DNA from: Butyrivibrio sp. INlla21
GTDB lineage: Bacteria; Bacillota; Clostridia; Lachnospirales; Lachnospiraceae
NCBI RefSeq assembly: GCF_900116875.1
Contig: NZ_FPCC01000010.1
Location: 1-64,000, forward strand
Reading direction: 5' to 3'
Length of the DNA stretch: 64,000 nt
Position numbers and translations under genes: made by a program. Shown piece by piece: positions 52,570-61,829 of the stretch. The number at the start of each line of letters is the position of its first letter. Position 1 is the first letter of the stretch. Below the pieces are notes generated by a model, which saw only the letters and a list, made by a program, of their open reading frames with translations, did no database searches and was not told the DNA's origin.

Positions 52570-54087
52570 TCATGTATAGTTATCGGGAAGGTCGTTCTCA
52601 AGAAGAATAACCTTTTCTTTTCCCGCTTCAAGCTCGTACATAAGCTTTGTTGCTTCATTAAGAGAATTCTTTACAAAGAGCTTGTCTGCAGAAAATCCGG
52701 CTTCCTCAGCACCCTTCTTGATAGCCTTCGTATTTGCTTCTCCTACAAGAATTATATAATCGCAAACCTTGGCAGCCTGCTCGCCAAAAGCCTTGTTGTA
52801 CTCATCCTCTTTTTCTCCGAGCTCAACCATTCCGGGAGTAACAAGGATCTTCACCTTGCCTTCGAAAAGATCAAGAGTCTCAAGCGCAACCTTGGCTCCG
52901 TTTGGATTGGAGTTATATGCGTCATCCAATATTGAAACCGCACCGTGCTTAACAAGCTCTAATCTGTGAGGAACAGACTGAATACGTCTTACACCCATCT
53001 TAAGCTTGTTCATAGGAACACCCATCTTATATGCTGCAGCGATGGCTCCCATGATATTCTCTACGTTGTGGCGTCCTACCAGCTTGGTATTAAACTCGCC
53101 GCTCTCTCCGTCCGGTGTCGTAACCGTAAATGTGGTTCCCGCGCTCGTAACTTTGATGTCGGTTGCTCTGAAGTCGTTTCCTTCAGACAAACCGTATGTA
53201 ATCGCATCTTTATATTTCATGTTGGCTCTAATTATCTCATTATCGCCGTTAACGAACTTAAGATGCTCACCGCCTTTATCGGCCGCCTTCTCTTCTACGG
53301 CGTCCAAAAGCTCATATTTGGTACTTACTATATTTTCAAGAGAATGGAACGTCTCAAGATGCTGATATCCTATTGATGTGAGGATTCCGTCATCAGGATG
53401 AACGATATCCGTTATCTCTTTTATATCATGAAGATGTCTTGCCCCCATCTCACACACAAATATCTCGTGAGTAGGTTGCATATGCTCTCTGATCGTTCTC
53501 ACAATTCCCATGGGAGTGTTAAAACTCTCGGGCGTCATAAGTACTCTGTATTTCTCAGACAAAAGAGTGGTCAGATAATACTTAACGCTTGTCTTACCAA
53601 AACTTCCTGTTATACCGATTATCCTAAGGCCTTCGTGTTCCTTAAGGATGCGCTTCGCATCATCTATAAACCAATTTGAGATTCTCTTTTCAACAGGCTT
53701 GTTTATAAGATTTGCAAGCGCAACTACAAGCGAAAGAAGTACGATGTAGATACCAAGCAATATCAGAAGTACGATCTTTCCGGGTGCAGAAGATTTTGCG
53801 CACACTCCCCCGATGATAAGGAATAAAGCAAATATAAGACCATAAGTTACAAACAGTCTCTTAACCCTATCCGTTACTACAAACTTTTTCTTTGCGGGCT
53901 TTGGAATATACGGCATCAACGCAGCGTATATAGGCCCGTGATTGGTTATCGCGTTCTTTAATGATCTAAAATATCCCTGAAACTGATAGCTTGAAAGCTG
54001 CAACATGTGCGTGTAATATCTAAGTCCCAGTACCGCTGCCGCTATATATAAAACGGCCGGCAAAACAATGATCGCTATATTCATCAT
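52570..54087 (-). CDS. murF: MurF-type ligase with N-terminal membrane region
   Basis: A 505-residue Mur ligase. The ATP loop GITGSFGKTSVKYYL (158-172), substrate motif EMGARHLHDIKEI and DDAYNSNPNGAK fit MurF, which adds D-Ala-D-Ala to the UDP-MurNAc tripeptide. Unlike the standard enzyme, the first 130 residues hold about three membrane helices (about 4-22, 80-97, 104-127). The ligase should therefore act at the membrane. Upstream of ddl, which makes its substrate. Confidence 0.88.
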   Translation of the reverse strand: MMNIAIIVLPAVLYIAAAVLGLRYYTHMLQLSSYQFQGYFRSLKNAITNHGPIYAALMPYIPKPAKKKFVVTDRVKRLFVTYGLIFALFLIIGGVCAKSSAPGKIVLLILLGIYIVLLSLVVALANLINKPVEKRISNWFIDDAKRILKEHEGLRIIGITGSFGKTSVKYYLTTLLSEKYRVLMTPESFNTPMGIVRTIREHMQPTHEIFVCEMGARHLHDIKEITDIVHPDDGILTSIGYQHLETFHSLENIVSTKYELLDAVEEKAADKGGEHLKFVNGDNEIIRANMKYKDAITYGLSEGNDFRATDIKVTSAGTTFTVTTPDGESGEFNTKLVGRHNVENIMGAIAAAYKMGVPMNKLKMGVRRIQSVPHRLELVKHGAVSILDDAYNSNPNGAKVALETLDLFEGKVKILVTPGMVELGEKEDEYNKAFGEQAAKVCDYIILVGEANTKAIKKGAEEAGFSADKLFVKNSLNEATKLMYELEAGKEKVILLENDLPDNYT

Positions 54088-54103
54088 CTATCCTCAATTC
54101 TAC

Positions 54104-54898
54104 TTACATCTTGATTCCCAAAAAGCTTCCCAAAATCTTGTTATATGCGTACAGATTATCAAGGAACGAATAATGTCCCGCACCGTTAATCACCGCAAGT
54201 CCCGCATTTGGCATGAGCTCTTCCATCTTCTTTCCGTCCGAAAGAGGTGTCGCCGTATCCGCATCTCCCCAGATAAGAAGGACGGGCTGCGTAACAGCAG
54301 GCATATAAGGCGTCATATCTTCGTTGACTGCCATTACAAGGCTCTTTCTCATAACAGGTGAAGCCGCCGCATAATCTGCGCTTCCGAACTTCTTCTGAAG
54401 CTTATCCATCGCGCCCGGCCATATCTTTATAAGGCCGCTCTTTGTAATGAGGTTCTTGTAAAACTTATATCTGCTGCTTTTCTTTTTCTGCGCGGCAGTC
54501 TTAACCGGAATAACTCCCGCAGAATCCGTAAGTATTATCTTAGGGATGGAAAAATCTGTCTTAATCCTTCCTTCATTGATGCCTGAAGCAAGCTTGATTA
54601 TTATCCTTCCGCCCATCGAATGTCCAAGAAAAATAATCTCTTTTTCCTCGGGATACAGCTCTTTTATGAAATCAAGAACAAAGGAAACGTAAGCATCAAC
54701 ATTCATCGGCTCCGCAGGTTCATCACTTTTTCCAAAGCCCGGCATATCCATTGCTACAACGTGATATCCCTTCTTGGCAAAGTTCACGACGCCTTTAAAT
54801 AACTCAATGTTGGACCCCCAGCCGTGAAGCATAATAAGCAGTGTTCCGCTTCCTTCTTCTATGTAATTGATATTAAGATTGCCTATTTTTACATTCAT
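54104..54898 (-). CDS. Alpha/beta-fold hydrolase
   Basis: A 264-residue hydrolase: oxyanion region MLHGWGSNIE, nucleophile GHSMGGR, acid in WGDADTATP and histidine in GAGHYSFLD. A cap domain is present (about 120-190). It lies 17 nt upstream of murF in the same direction, an operon of hydrolase, murF and ddl. Substrate unknown; a wall- or lipid-linked ester is possible but unproven. Confidence 0.85.
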   Translation of the reverse strand: MNVKIGNLNINYIEEGSGTLLIMLHGWGSNIELFKGVVNFAKKGYHVVAMDMPGFGKSDEPAEPMNVDAYVSFVLDFIKELYPEEKEIIFLGHSMGGRIIIKLASGINEGRIKTDFSIPKIILTDSAGVIPVKTAAQKKKSSRYKFYKNLITKSGLIKIWPGAMDKLQKKFGSADYAAASPVMRKSLVMAVNEDMTPYMPAVTQPVLLIWGDADTATPLSDGKKMEELMPNAGLAVINGAGHYSFLDNLYAYNKILGSFLGIKM

Positions 54899-54971
54899 AT
54901 CATCACCACTATATCACCGCGTCAAAGCGCAATCAATCCGCATCAATGCCCTACACATGGCAAAATGTGCT

Positions 54972-56543
54972 TTACTGTCTGAGGACGCCCAGCATAAAGA
55001 TAAAAAGTGCATCCTTCTGAGGATCGTTCATGATACCCATCTTTTCTTCATCATCAATAAATGTTCTCTCAGTGCCCTCGGTCACATAATTCATCGCTTC
55101 CGGGTTCATTCCCATAAGATAATGAACATGATTTTCTATTATCGTTGTGTATTCATGGTTATATATTATGTGGTCTGTCACCGACAAACACCGCATATCA
55201 TACAACATTTTTATAAAGTCTTCCTCACCGACTTTGGTAACGAGGTAAGAAGACTGCGATGCATCGCTTGCAATCTTCTCAGATTTCTTCATAAGCATCT
55301 TCATAAGCACGCCACACCTGTTAACATCAACATTCTGGCTTGTGGAAAGATATGTCACGCTGCCAAGGAAAACATCCTCATCTTCATCAAAGAGCTTTTC
55401 AAAATCATTCTTTGAAAAATAAAGATTTAATACATCCTCGTATCTTTCGCTTCCCGTTGCTCTGAACAGCTGTGCTGCCGCCTTGAATGCTGCTGTGCTG
55501 TCGCCGCTTTTTTGATTGTTGAAATAACACGTCCATGCTCTGTCGGCTGCCTTAAGGCAGGTTGTGGCATAGCCCGAATCATATTGCTGATAAATGTAAC
55601 TAAATTTTGCCATCGTAGAAGCAAACCCTATCGTAGCTTCCATCGAGATAGGCGTCACATAAACAGGATAGGTGAAAAGCTCTCCACCCTTGGAGCTGTC
55701 TGTCACAGCCGCTCCGTATACGCCTCCGGTCTTGGGATCTTGCATCTTAAGAAGCCAGTCTGCTTCATACTTTACTTCATCCAAAATATCGGGAATGGCA
55801 TTTCCGCTCTCCGGAATCCCCATATCATCCGAAAAAGCAGCTCCGTTCATCTCAAAGGCCAGAAGAAAATCCTCGGCTATCTTGCATCCGAGCACGGCAT
55901 CTCTGTCCGCCATTTCATTCATATGCCATCCGCCCGTAACATCAAGCTCGGTCTGCATATTTTCCTGAAGATGGGCAAGTGCAGTGTGACAAGCACTGTG
56001 TGCGTTCTCACCGGCATACTCCTCAGAAAGCGCTATTCCGCACCTGTTTACATAAAACTTCTTGCACGCTTCCGTGAATACTTCTTCAAGTACGTCTTCG
56101 GATATTGTAAATGCATATGACTCTCCAACTATGTCGGCATAAAGATAATACCTACCCTCTTCCTTGACGTCGGTAAAATATCCTATCGCGGTATTCTCCG
56201 AAAGATCGGAGTCATAACCGGCTTTTACCAATTTACCTTCATAGACGGGTTTTTTCTTGTCCGCATCATAAACAAAAAATGTTTCGGGAAGCTCTTTTCC
56301 TCTGAAAACAGCAACCTTGTCATCCTCCGGCCTGAAACCGTTCTGATCTACCAGGATATTCGGTGTCTGGATAGGTACTTCATATCCCACCTCTTCTGAA
56401 TTGCCCTGAACAAAGGGGGCGATATCGGAAATATCCACCGGCTTTTCAGCAGAAGAAGCGCCGCAGCCTGCGACGCTTCCCAAAACGGACAATACAATGC
56501 CCATAATTATTATTCTGTTCTTCCCTCTCATAACAGAAAACAT
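54972..56543 (-). CDS. GH9-like lipoprotein with altered catalytic motif
   Basis: A 523-residue lipoprotein (Cys27 in GSVAGC). An N-terminal Ig-like domain (about 60-150, NILVDQNGFRPEDDKVAVF) precedes an alpha-barrel of the glycoside hydrolase 9 type (about 155-523, with HYLMGMNPEAMNYVTEG). In active GH9 enzymes the barrel begins GGWYDAGD, the two Asp activating water. Here positions 204-215 read GGWHMNEMADRD, so the DAGD is gone. A binding or non-hydrolytic role is likely. The ATG lacks a well-placed ribosome site (AAGGGG is 13 nt away). It follows the aconitase-like gene by 17 nt. Confidence 0.7.
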   Translation of the reverse strand: MFSVMRGKNRIIIMGIVLSVLGSVAGCGASSAEKPVDISDIAPFVQGNSEEVGYEVPIQTPNILVDQNGFRPEDDKVAVFRGKELPETFFVYDADKKKPVYEGKLVKAGYDSDLSENTAIGYFTDVKEEGRYYLYADIVGESYAFTISEDVLEEVFTEACKKFYVNRCGIALSEEYAGENAHSACHTALAHLQENMQTELDVTGGWHMNEMADRDAVLGCKIAEDFLLAFEMNGAAFSDDMGIPESGNAIPDILDEVKYEADWLLKMQDPKTGGVYGAAVTDSSKGGELFTYPVYVTPISMEATIGFASTMAKFSYIYQQYDSGYATTCLKAADRAWTCYFNNQKSGDSTAAFKAAAQLFRATGSERYEDVLNLYFSKNDFEKLFDEDEDVFLGSVTYLSTSQNVDVNRCGVLMKMLMKKSEKIASDASQSSYLVTKVGEEDFIKMLYDMRCLSVTDHIIYNHEYTTIIENHVHYLMGMNPEAMNYVTEGTERTFIDDEEKMGIMNDPQKDALFIFMLGVLRQ

Positions 56544-56560
56544 ATTAATCTATAGTCCCC

Positions 56561-58849
56561 TTATTTAACACGATTGAAGTTAATAAGGCATCCGTCGAGA
56601 ATGATCTGTCTCTCGTCGTCTGTGAGGTTACCGAGCTTTAAGGTGAACTCTTTCATCTTACCGTCTGCTACGGCATATGCCTTAATTGTCTCGCTCTTAT
56701 TTATAACCGCATTCCTGATTCCCGGGAAAAAGATATAGTCTTTGTTCTTAAACGGAAGCTCACCCGCATCAATGATGAAGGGAAGCATTCCCCAGTTAAT
56801 AAGGTTGGAACGATATCTCTTTGTAGCATACTCGTTGGCTATATTAGCCCATCCGCCGAGCACCTTCTGACAAGAAGCTGCCTGCTCTCTGGCTGAACCG
56901 TCACCCGGCTTAACCGCAAAGATTGTTGAACCAAATCCCACATTGGAGTTGTTGACATCAGCAAATTCCTTGCCGATAACAGCCATTACATCTCCAAGCT
57001 CATTAACCGCTTCAATAGGATCTTTTCCGTCTACAAGTGCATCCTGAGCTGCTCTTACTTCTTTTGCAAGTCCTACGTAAGCAGGATCTTTTCTTGAAAG
57101 AGTAAACTCGGCAAGTCCGAGAGGATTGGATCTGTAAGATGATGTCTCTCCTGAAGGAATAAGCTCATCGGTTGTTGTAACGGGATCGTGGATCTCTGAA
57201 ACAACTTTGAGAACAAGGTTCTCGGGAAGAGCTGACATCTTGGGCCAGTCCTTAATGTTGGGCCCAAGCTGAAGCTCAACCGAAGGATCTGCCACACCGT
57301 GAGAATCAAATACACGGTTCTTGTAAATCTCACTGTCAAAGTGATATGTGTACTTATTGAACTCGCCGTCAAAAGCAGTTGCAGGTGTAAGAACACCCTT
57401 GTTAGCTGCTGTTGCTGCGATAGATCTTGCATCCATAAGTGCAACGGAAGCAACCTGACCGTTCTGAACCTTAGAGCCTTCACGGTTCGGGAAGTTTCTT
57501 GTTGAATGTCTGATACTGAATGCGTTGTTGGAAGGTGTGTCGCCTGCGCCGAAGCAAGGTCCGCAGAATGCAGTCTTAAGGATCGCACCTGACTCAAGAA
57601 TTGCTGCTGCCGCACCGTTCTTAACAACTTCCATAAATATAGGTGTAGATGCGGGATATACGCTGAGTGTAAATCTGTCGTTTCCGATAAAGTGTCCCTT
57701 AAGGATATCCGCAGCTGCGCAGATATTCTCAAATCCACCGCCGGCACAACCTGCGATGATACCCTGATCTACCATGAACTTGCCGTTCTTGATCTTGTCC
57801 TGAAGAGAGAACTCAACGCTGTCACCAAAGCTGACCTTGGCTCTCTTCTCAACATCGGCAAGGATGTCTGCTGTATTTCTGTTGACCTCATCGATCTCAT
57901 ATACGTTGCTGGGATGGAAAGGCATAGCGATCATAGGATTAAGAGTATCAAGATCAACCTTAACAAGTCCGTCGTAATATGCTACATCGCCGGGCTTAAG
58001 CTCTTTGTACTCTCCGATTCTTCCGTGGATATCGTAGAACTCCTTGATAGCCTCGTCTGTCTGCCAGATAGATGAAAGACATGTTGTCTCTGTTGTCATT
58101 ACATCTACGCCGATCCTGAAGTCTGCGCTCAGATTCTTGACACCGGGGCCTACAAACTCCATAACTTTATTCTTTACATAGCCGCTTGCAAATACTTTAC
58201 CGATAATGGCAAGTGCAACGTCCTGAGGACCTACACCCTTCTTAGGTGTTCCCTCAAGATAAATGGCAACTACACCGGGCATATCAACATCGTATGTCTG
58301 TCCAAGAAGCTGCTTAACAAGCTCGGGACCACCTTCTCCGATAGCCATTGTTCCGAGTGCACCGTATCTTGTATGTGAATCGGATCCGAGGATCATGCTG
58401 CCGCTTGATGCGAGCATTTCTCTTGCGTACTGGTGAATAACCGCCTGGTGAGGAGGAACATAGATTCCGCCGTATTTCTGAGCAGCCGTAAGACCAAATA
58501 CGTGATCGTCTTCATTGATCGTACCGCCTACCGCACAAAGTGAATTGTGACAGTTGGTAAGTACATAAGGAATAGGGAACTTCTCAAGTCCTGAAGCTCT
58601 TGCTGTCTGAATGATTCCTACATAAGTAATATCATGAGAAGTAAGCTTATCAAACTTAACGCACAGCTTATCCATGTTTCCGGATGTGTTATGTGCTTTT
58701 AAGATTCCGTAAGCGATAGTATTCTCTTTAGCCTGTTCTTTAGTTGCATTAACTCCCTTGGATGCGAGAAGTGCCTGTGCCTCCGCGTCATCGGGAACGA
58801 TCGTGTTACCGTTTAAAAGATAACAGCCTGTGTCGAATGTTGTTACCAT
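56561..58849 (-). CDS. Aconitase-family hydratase
   Basis: A 762-residue [4Fe-4S] hydro-lyase. The cluster cysteines are in TTETTCLSS and [29 protein letters not shown] and the swivel-domain region ([14 protein letters not shown]) are clear. Members interconvert citrate and isocitrate or related acids. This 'hydratase' subgroup is common in Lachnospiraceae and its exact substrate is not settled. I take the second ATG (58849), 7 nt after AGGAGG; the first ATG touches that site. No citrate synthase or isocitrate dehydrogenase is nearby. Confidence 0.87.
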   Translation of the reverse strand: MVTTFDTGCYLLNGNTIVPDDAEAQALLASKGVNATKEQAKENTIAYGILKAHNTSGNMDKLCVKFDKLTSHDITYVGIIQTARASGLEKFPIPYVLTNCHNSLCAVGGTINEDDHVFGLTAAQKYGGIYVPPHQAVIHQYAREMLASSGSMILGSDSHTRYGALGTMAIGEGGPELVKQLLGQTYDVDMPGVVAIYLEGTPKKGVGPQDVALAIIGKVFASGYVKNKVMEFVGPGVKNLSADFRIGVDVMTTETTCLSSIWQTDEAIKEFYDIHGRIGEYKELKPGDVAYYDGLVKVDLDTLNPMIAMPFHPSNVYEIDEVNRNTADILADVEKRAKVSFGDSVEFSLQDKIKNGKFMVDQGIIAGCAGGGFENICAAADILKGHFIGNDRFTLSVYPASTPIFMEVVKNGAAAAILESGAILKTAFCGPCFGAGDTPSNNAFSIRHSTRNFPNREGSKVQNGQVASVALMDARSIAATAANKGVLTPATAFDGEFNKYTYHFDSEIYKNRVFDSHGVADPSVELQLGPNIKDWPKMSALPENLVLKVVSEIHDPVTTTDELIPSGETSSYRSNPLGLAEFTLSRKDPAYVGLAKEVRAAQDALVDGKDPIEAVNELGDVMAVIGKEFADVNNSNVGFGSTIFAVKPGDGSAREQAASCQKVLGGWANIANEYATKRYRSNLINWGMLPFIIDAGELPFKNKDYIFFPGIRNAVINKSETIKAYAVADGKMKEFTLKLGNLTDDERQIILDGCLINFNRVK

Positions 58850-58947
58850 TGCCATTCCTCCTGCCTAGTAATTCGAAGCGCTATACATGTATACAATTTC
58901 ACAGGCGCTATTTTATCATAGATTCCTCTTTGTTGGTAGGATATTTT

Positions 58948-60489
58948 TTAATCAGAATCCAAAATCTTCTGAAGTTCTGCCGTAATTTCCTCTATCCCTG
59001 CGGCTTTAAGCTCTTCTCTGAAAATTCTTACTTCTTCTTCGGGCGTTGCTTCATACTGACCGTAAGCGATAAGCGGAACATATTTGTCACAGACCTTCAT
59101 GACTCCCTGAATCTTTTCGTTTATCTCCGGTTTGGAAAAAGACACCCTGTCCCACGGATAATCTTTGGCTATAACATCATAATTAGCGACAAGCTCATCG
59201 TAATCTTCCCAAGCATAAGATGAATTTTTGATCTCATAATCATCTCTTCTGCCCCACCAGAAGTTGGTCACGATTCCGTCTCTCTCATCATTGTATCCGC
59301 TCGGCTTCTCCAACATTCCGTCTTTATTTATGATGTACTGAACGCCTTCTATACCATAGTTCATAAGTCTGTAGCACTTTTCATCATTTCGAAGAATATC
59401 GTATACCATAAGTGCTCTCTCAGGATTCTTGGACCTTGAGCTTATTCCCACGGCGCCGTGCAGAATACTTGTCTTAACAAGATTTCCGTTCTCTTCTCCA
59501 AAGTAAAAGAACTTGGTCCTAGCCTCAGGTTTAACGATTTCCATGTTGGGCTTTATTATAGTGTAGAAATTCTGAGTATGATGCTGAATTACCGCTGTTT
59601 CGCCCGCATAAAACTCATCTTCATTCTTTCCTGCGTAGTTAAGATCCTCTCTCCAAACACCTATCGTATCCCACGATTTCATAAGTCTGGCAAAAGAAAT
59701 AAATGACTCACCTTCATAATAAGGAGAAACTATTCTTCCCGGATCGATCGAATACGCTCCCCATACTCCGTATGTTCCAAGCTCATATATAGGAACATAC
59801 TGCCTTACGGACATAAGATAACCAAGTGCGTGTATGGTACTCTTTCCGTCAGCATCCCAGGGAACCATCCTGGGTCTTGTCGTTCTTATATATTTAAAAT
59901 AAGAATCGAGATCGTTCCAGCTATTGATAGCGCCGATACCGGCTTCTCTTGAAATATCTTCTCTGTAAATGAATCCATGGTTAGTCCACTGCGTATATTC
60001 ATTTTCGGGAATGAGATATATTTTGTCATTATAAGAACAATAGTCCCAATCTTTGTCAGATACTTCCGCATAAGTTCTGGGGCAATATGTCTGCAATAGT
60101 TCCTTGGAAAGTGGCATGAAATTGCCATTTAAAACATTAGGCCAGGCATCGAGCCAGTCGCTGCCGGTTCCTACAAGATCTATGTCTTCTCCATCCATAG
60201 AAAGAGCGCTGTTATAATTATTAAGATAATCATCCCAAGCGACATAATATATATCAAGCTTGGCATTGGCCTTTTTTAATAAAATCTTATTAAGCTCATC
60301 GACAACTTTCTCAGTCATTCCGTTGGTAGGCTTATCACCGATGGTAAGATATGTTATCGTAACCGGCTTACCTGAAATGTCTATCCCCTCATAGCACTCA
60401 TCAAGATCATACTTCTTATGAGATGCACAGGATAAGCACATCAGAAGCATTGACATCATTATGATTATCGCCGTAATTTTCTTCTTCAC
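58948..60489 (-). CDS. Orphan sugar-type ABC substrate-binding lipoprotein
   Basis: A 513-residue solute-binding lipoprotein (lipobox-like LMCLSC). It carries VTITYLTIGDKPTNGM, then DIDLVGTGSDWLDAWPN and an extended C-terminal domain with WWGRRDDYE, resembling the large binding proteins with a DUF3502-type C-terminus. Start is GTG with GAGGGG 8 nt upstream. No permease or ATPase gene is adjacent, so it must work with a transporter elsewhere or as a sensor. It lies between the hydratase and tadA, same direction. Confidence 0.78.
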   Translation of the reverse strand: MKKKITAIIIMMSMLLMCLSCASHKKYDLDECYEGIDISGKPVTITYLTIGDKPTNGMTEKVVDELNKILLKKANAKLDIYYVAWDDYLNNYNSALSMDGEDIDLVGTGSDWLDAWPNVLNGNFMPLSKELLQTYCPRTYAEVSDKDWDYCSYNDKIYLIPENEYTQWTNHGFIYREDISREAGIGAINSWNDLDSYFKYIRTTRPRMVPWDADGKSTIHALGYLMSVRQYVPIYELGTYGVWGAYSIDPGRIVSPYYEGESFISFARLMKSWDTIGVWREDLNYAGKNEDEFYAGETAVIQHHTQNFYTIIKPNMEIVKPEARTKFFYFGEENGNLVKTSILHGAVGISSRSKNPERALMVYDILRNDEKCYRLMNYGIEGVQYIINKDGMLEKPSGYNDERDGIVTNFWWGRRDDYEIKNSSYAWEDYDELVANYDVIAKDYPWDRVSFSKPEINEKIQGVMKVCDKYVPLIAYGQYEATPEEEVRIFREELKAAGIEEITAELQKILDSD

Positions 60490-60515
60490 TAAAGCGTCCC
60501 CTCATCATTCTATGC

Positions 60516-61079
60516 TTAAGTAGTCTTTTTTTCTTTTTCAGCCTTGTTTCTGATTCGCAGTTCGGCAAAAAATTTCTTTAATAATTCACTGCATTCTTCC
60601 TGCAATATTCCTTTTTTAACAAGGACCTGATGATTAAAATCCGGATTGTTCAAAATATCCATGACAGAACCCGCACACCCTGCCTTGGGATTGACTGCAG
60701 CCATTATAACTTCCGGAATTCTTGACTGAACTATTGCCCCGGAGCACATCTGACACGGCTCAAGCGTGACATACAGCTTGCATCCCTCAAGTCGCCAGTC
60801 TCCCATAAATTTAACCGCCTTTTTTATTGCGGATATCTCCGCATGTGCAAGCGGCGTTTTGTCCGTATTTCTTCTGTTGTAGCCCCGGCCTATTATTTTT
60901 CCTTCATATACTATAACGCATCCGATCGGAACCTCACCGAGGTTATATGCTTTCTTGGCTTGCGCGAGCGCCGCCTTCATATACTTGATATCAAGTAACT
61001 CTTCAGGTGAAAGCTTACTCTCTTTTTCCGCCTTGGAGCGTGGTTTTATCTTGTTTTCCTTACTTTTTTCCTGCTTCAT
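60516..61079 (-). CDS. tadA: tRNA adenosine(34) deaminase
   Basis: A 187-residue zinc deaminase with HAE in LAHAEISAI (proton shuttle) and PCQMC (zinc cysteines). It converts A34 of tRNA-Arg(ACG) to inosine. The Lys/Glu-rich N-terminal 25 residues are an extension beyond the ~150-residue standard enzyme. It is near the SRP RNA gene, as often in Firmicutes. Confidence 0.93.
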   Translation of the reverse strand: MKQEKSKENKIKPRSKAEKESKLSPEELLDIKYMKAALAQAKKAYNLGEVPIGCVIVYEGKIIGRGYNRRNTDKTPLAHAEISAIKKAVKFMGDWRLEGCKLYVTLEPCQMCSGAIVQSRIPEVIMAAVNPKAGCAGSVMDILNNPDFNHQVLVKKGILQEECSELLKKFFAELRIRNKAEKEKKTT

Positions 61080-61173
61080 ATCTTTTCATACCAAAATGGT
61101 AGTATTTCTTTTTTATTTTTGTTATTATATTTAATCATCTTATTATAGCAAATATTTATTTCGAGGTTTATAA

Positions 61174-61584
61174 ATGAAAATATCCACCAAAGGAAGATAC
61201 GCTCTGAGAGTCATGATCGATCTCGCCACCAATAGCAACGGCGAATTCATTGCCCTCAAAGATATCGCTCAGAGGCAGAATATAACAATTAAATATCTTG
61301 AACAGATTGTTTCCGGTCTTAAAAAAGCCGGATACCTTGAAAGCATGCGCGGAGGCAGCGGCGGTCATCGTCTTGCCAAGGCCCCTTCCGAATATAACGT
61401 CGGTGAAATATTAAGGGTCATGGAAGGTACTCTGAACCCGGTTTCCTGCTCTGCAGGCGAAGACGGTTTAAACTGTCCTCTTTCAGCTTCATGTCATACC
61501 ATTGAATTCTGGAAGGGTCTTGACGATGCAATCAACAAATACGTCGACAGCTTTACCCTTGCAGATCTCTTGGGACAAAAGTGA
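61174..61584 (+). CDS. Rrf2-family regulator (IscR/CymR-like)
   Basis: A 136-residue regulator. The winged helix is MKISTKGRYALRVMIDLA, LKDIAQRQNITIKYLEQIV and the wing RGGSGGHRLAK. Three cysteines near residues 93-108 (SCSAGEDGLNCPLSASC) are spaced as in cluster-binding Rrf2 proteins such as IscR. It may sense iron-sulfur or redox status. Divergent from tadA; no isc/suf genes are in the window. Confidence 0.87.
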   Translation: MKISTKGRYALRVMIDLATNSNGEFIALKDIAQRQNITIKYLEQIVSGLKKAGYLESMRGGSGGHRLAKAPSEYNVGEILRVMEGTLNPVSCSAGEDGLNCPLSASCHTIEFWKGLDDAINKYVDSFTLADLLGQK

Positions 61585-61607
61585 CTGTATCGCATCATCA
61601 CTTATAA

Positions 61608-61636
61608 TTGACAATCTTTTCAAAAAAAAGTATAGT
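61608..61636 (+). promoter_or_regulatory. Consensus sigma-A promoter of the SRP RNA
   Basis: TTGACA (61608-61613), 17 nt, TATAGT (61631-61636). Seven nucleotides later is 61643, the first base of the closing stem of the RNA. Confidence 0.88.
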
Positions 61637-61642
61637 AAAAAA

Positions 61643-61819
61643 GCGGTTTTGTGAAGGGTGCATGTAGCAGTCCTTTGTGCAAGATCGGGTCTTATGCAAT
61701 GAAAATCTGCGAACCGTGTCAGGTCGGGAACGAAGCAGCACTAAGCAGAACCTTTCATGTGTTGTAAGGGTGCCTGGTCCTGCCGGAGTCAACGTGCATG
61801 TATCCCTCACAGAACCGCC
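61643..61819 (+). ncRNA. ffs: Signal recognition particle RNA
   Basis: About 177 nt. The Ffh-binding helix 8 is GTGTCAGGTCGGGAAC followed by GAAGCAGCA, the hallmark of SRP RNA. Here the GGAA tetraloop is closed by UCG/CGA instead of the common UCC/GGA, a compensated change. The 5' end (GCGGTTTTGTGAAGGG) pairs with the 3' end (CCCTCACAGAACCGC), closing the rod. The length is between the short E. coli form and the full Bacillus form, so the Alu-like domain is reduced. A T run (61820-61826) terminates it. Confidence 0.93.
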
Positions 61820-61829
61820 TTTTTTATTC

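Noticed and set aside
57073-57747. 224-codon alternative frame inside the aconitase-like gene
   Set aside because: Leu/Arg/Thr-rich translation without a domain, same strand as a conserved enzyme with intact motifs.
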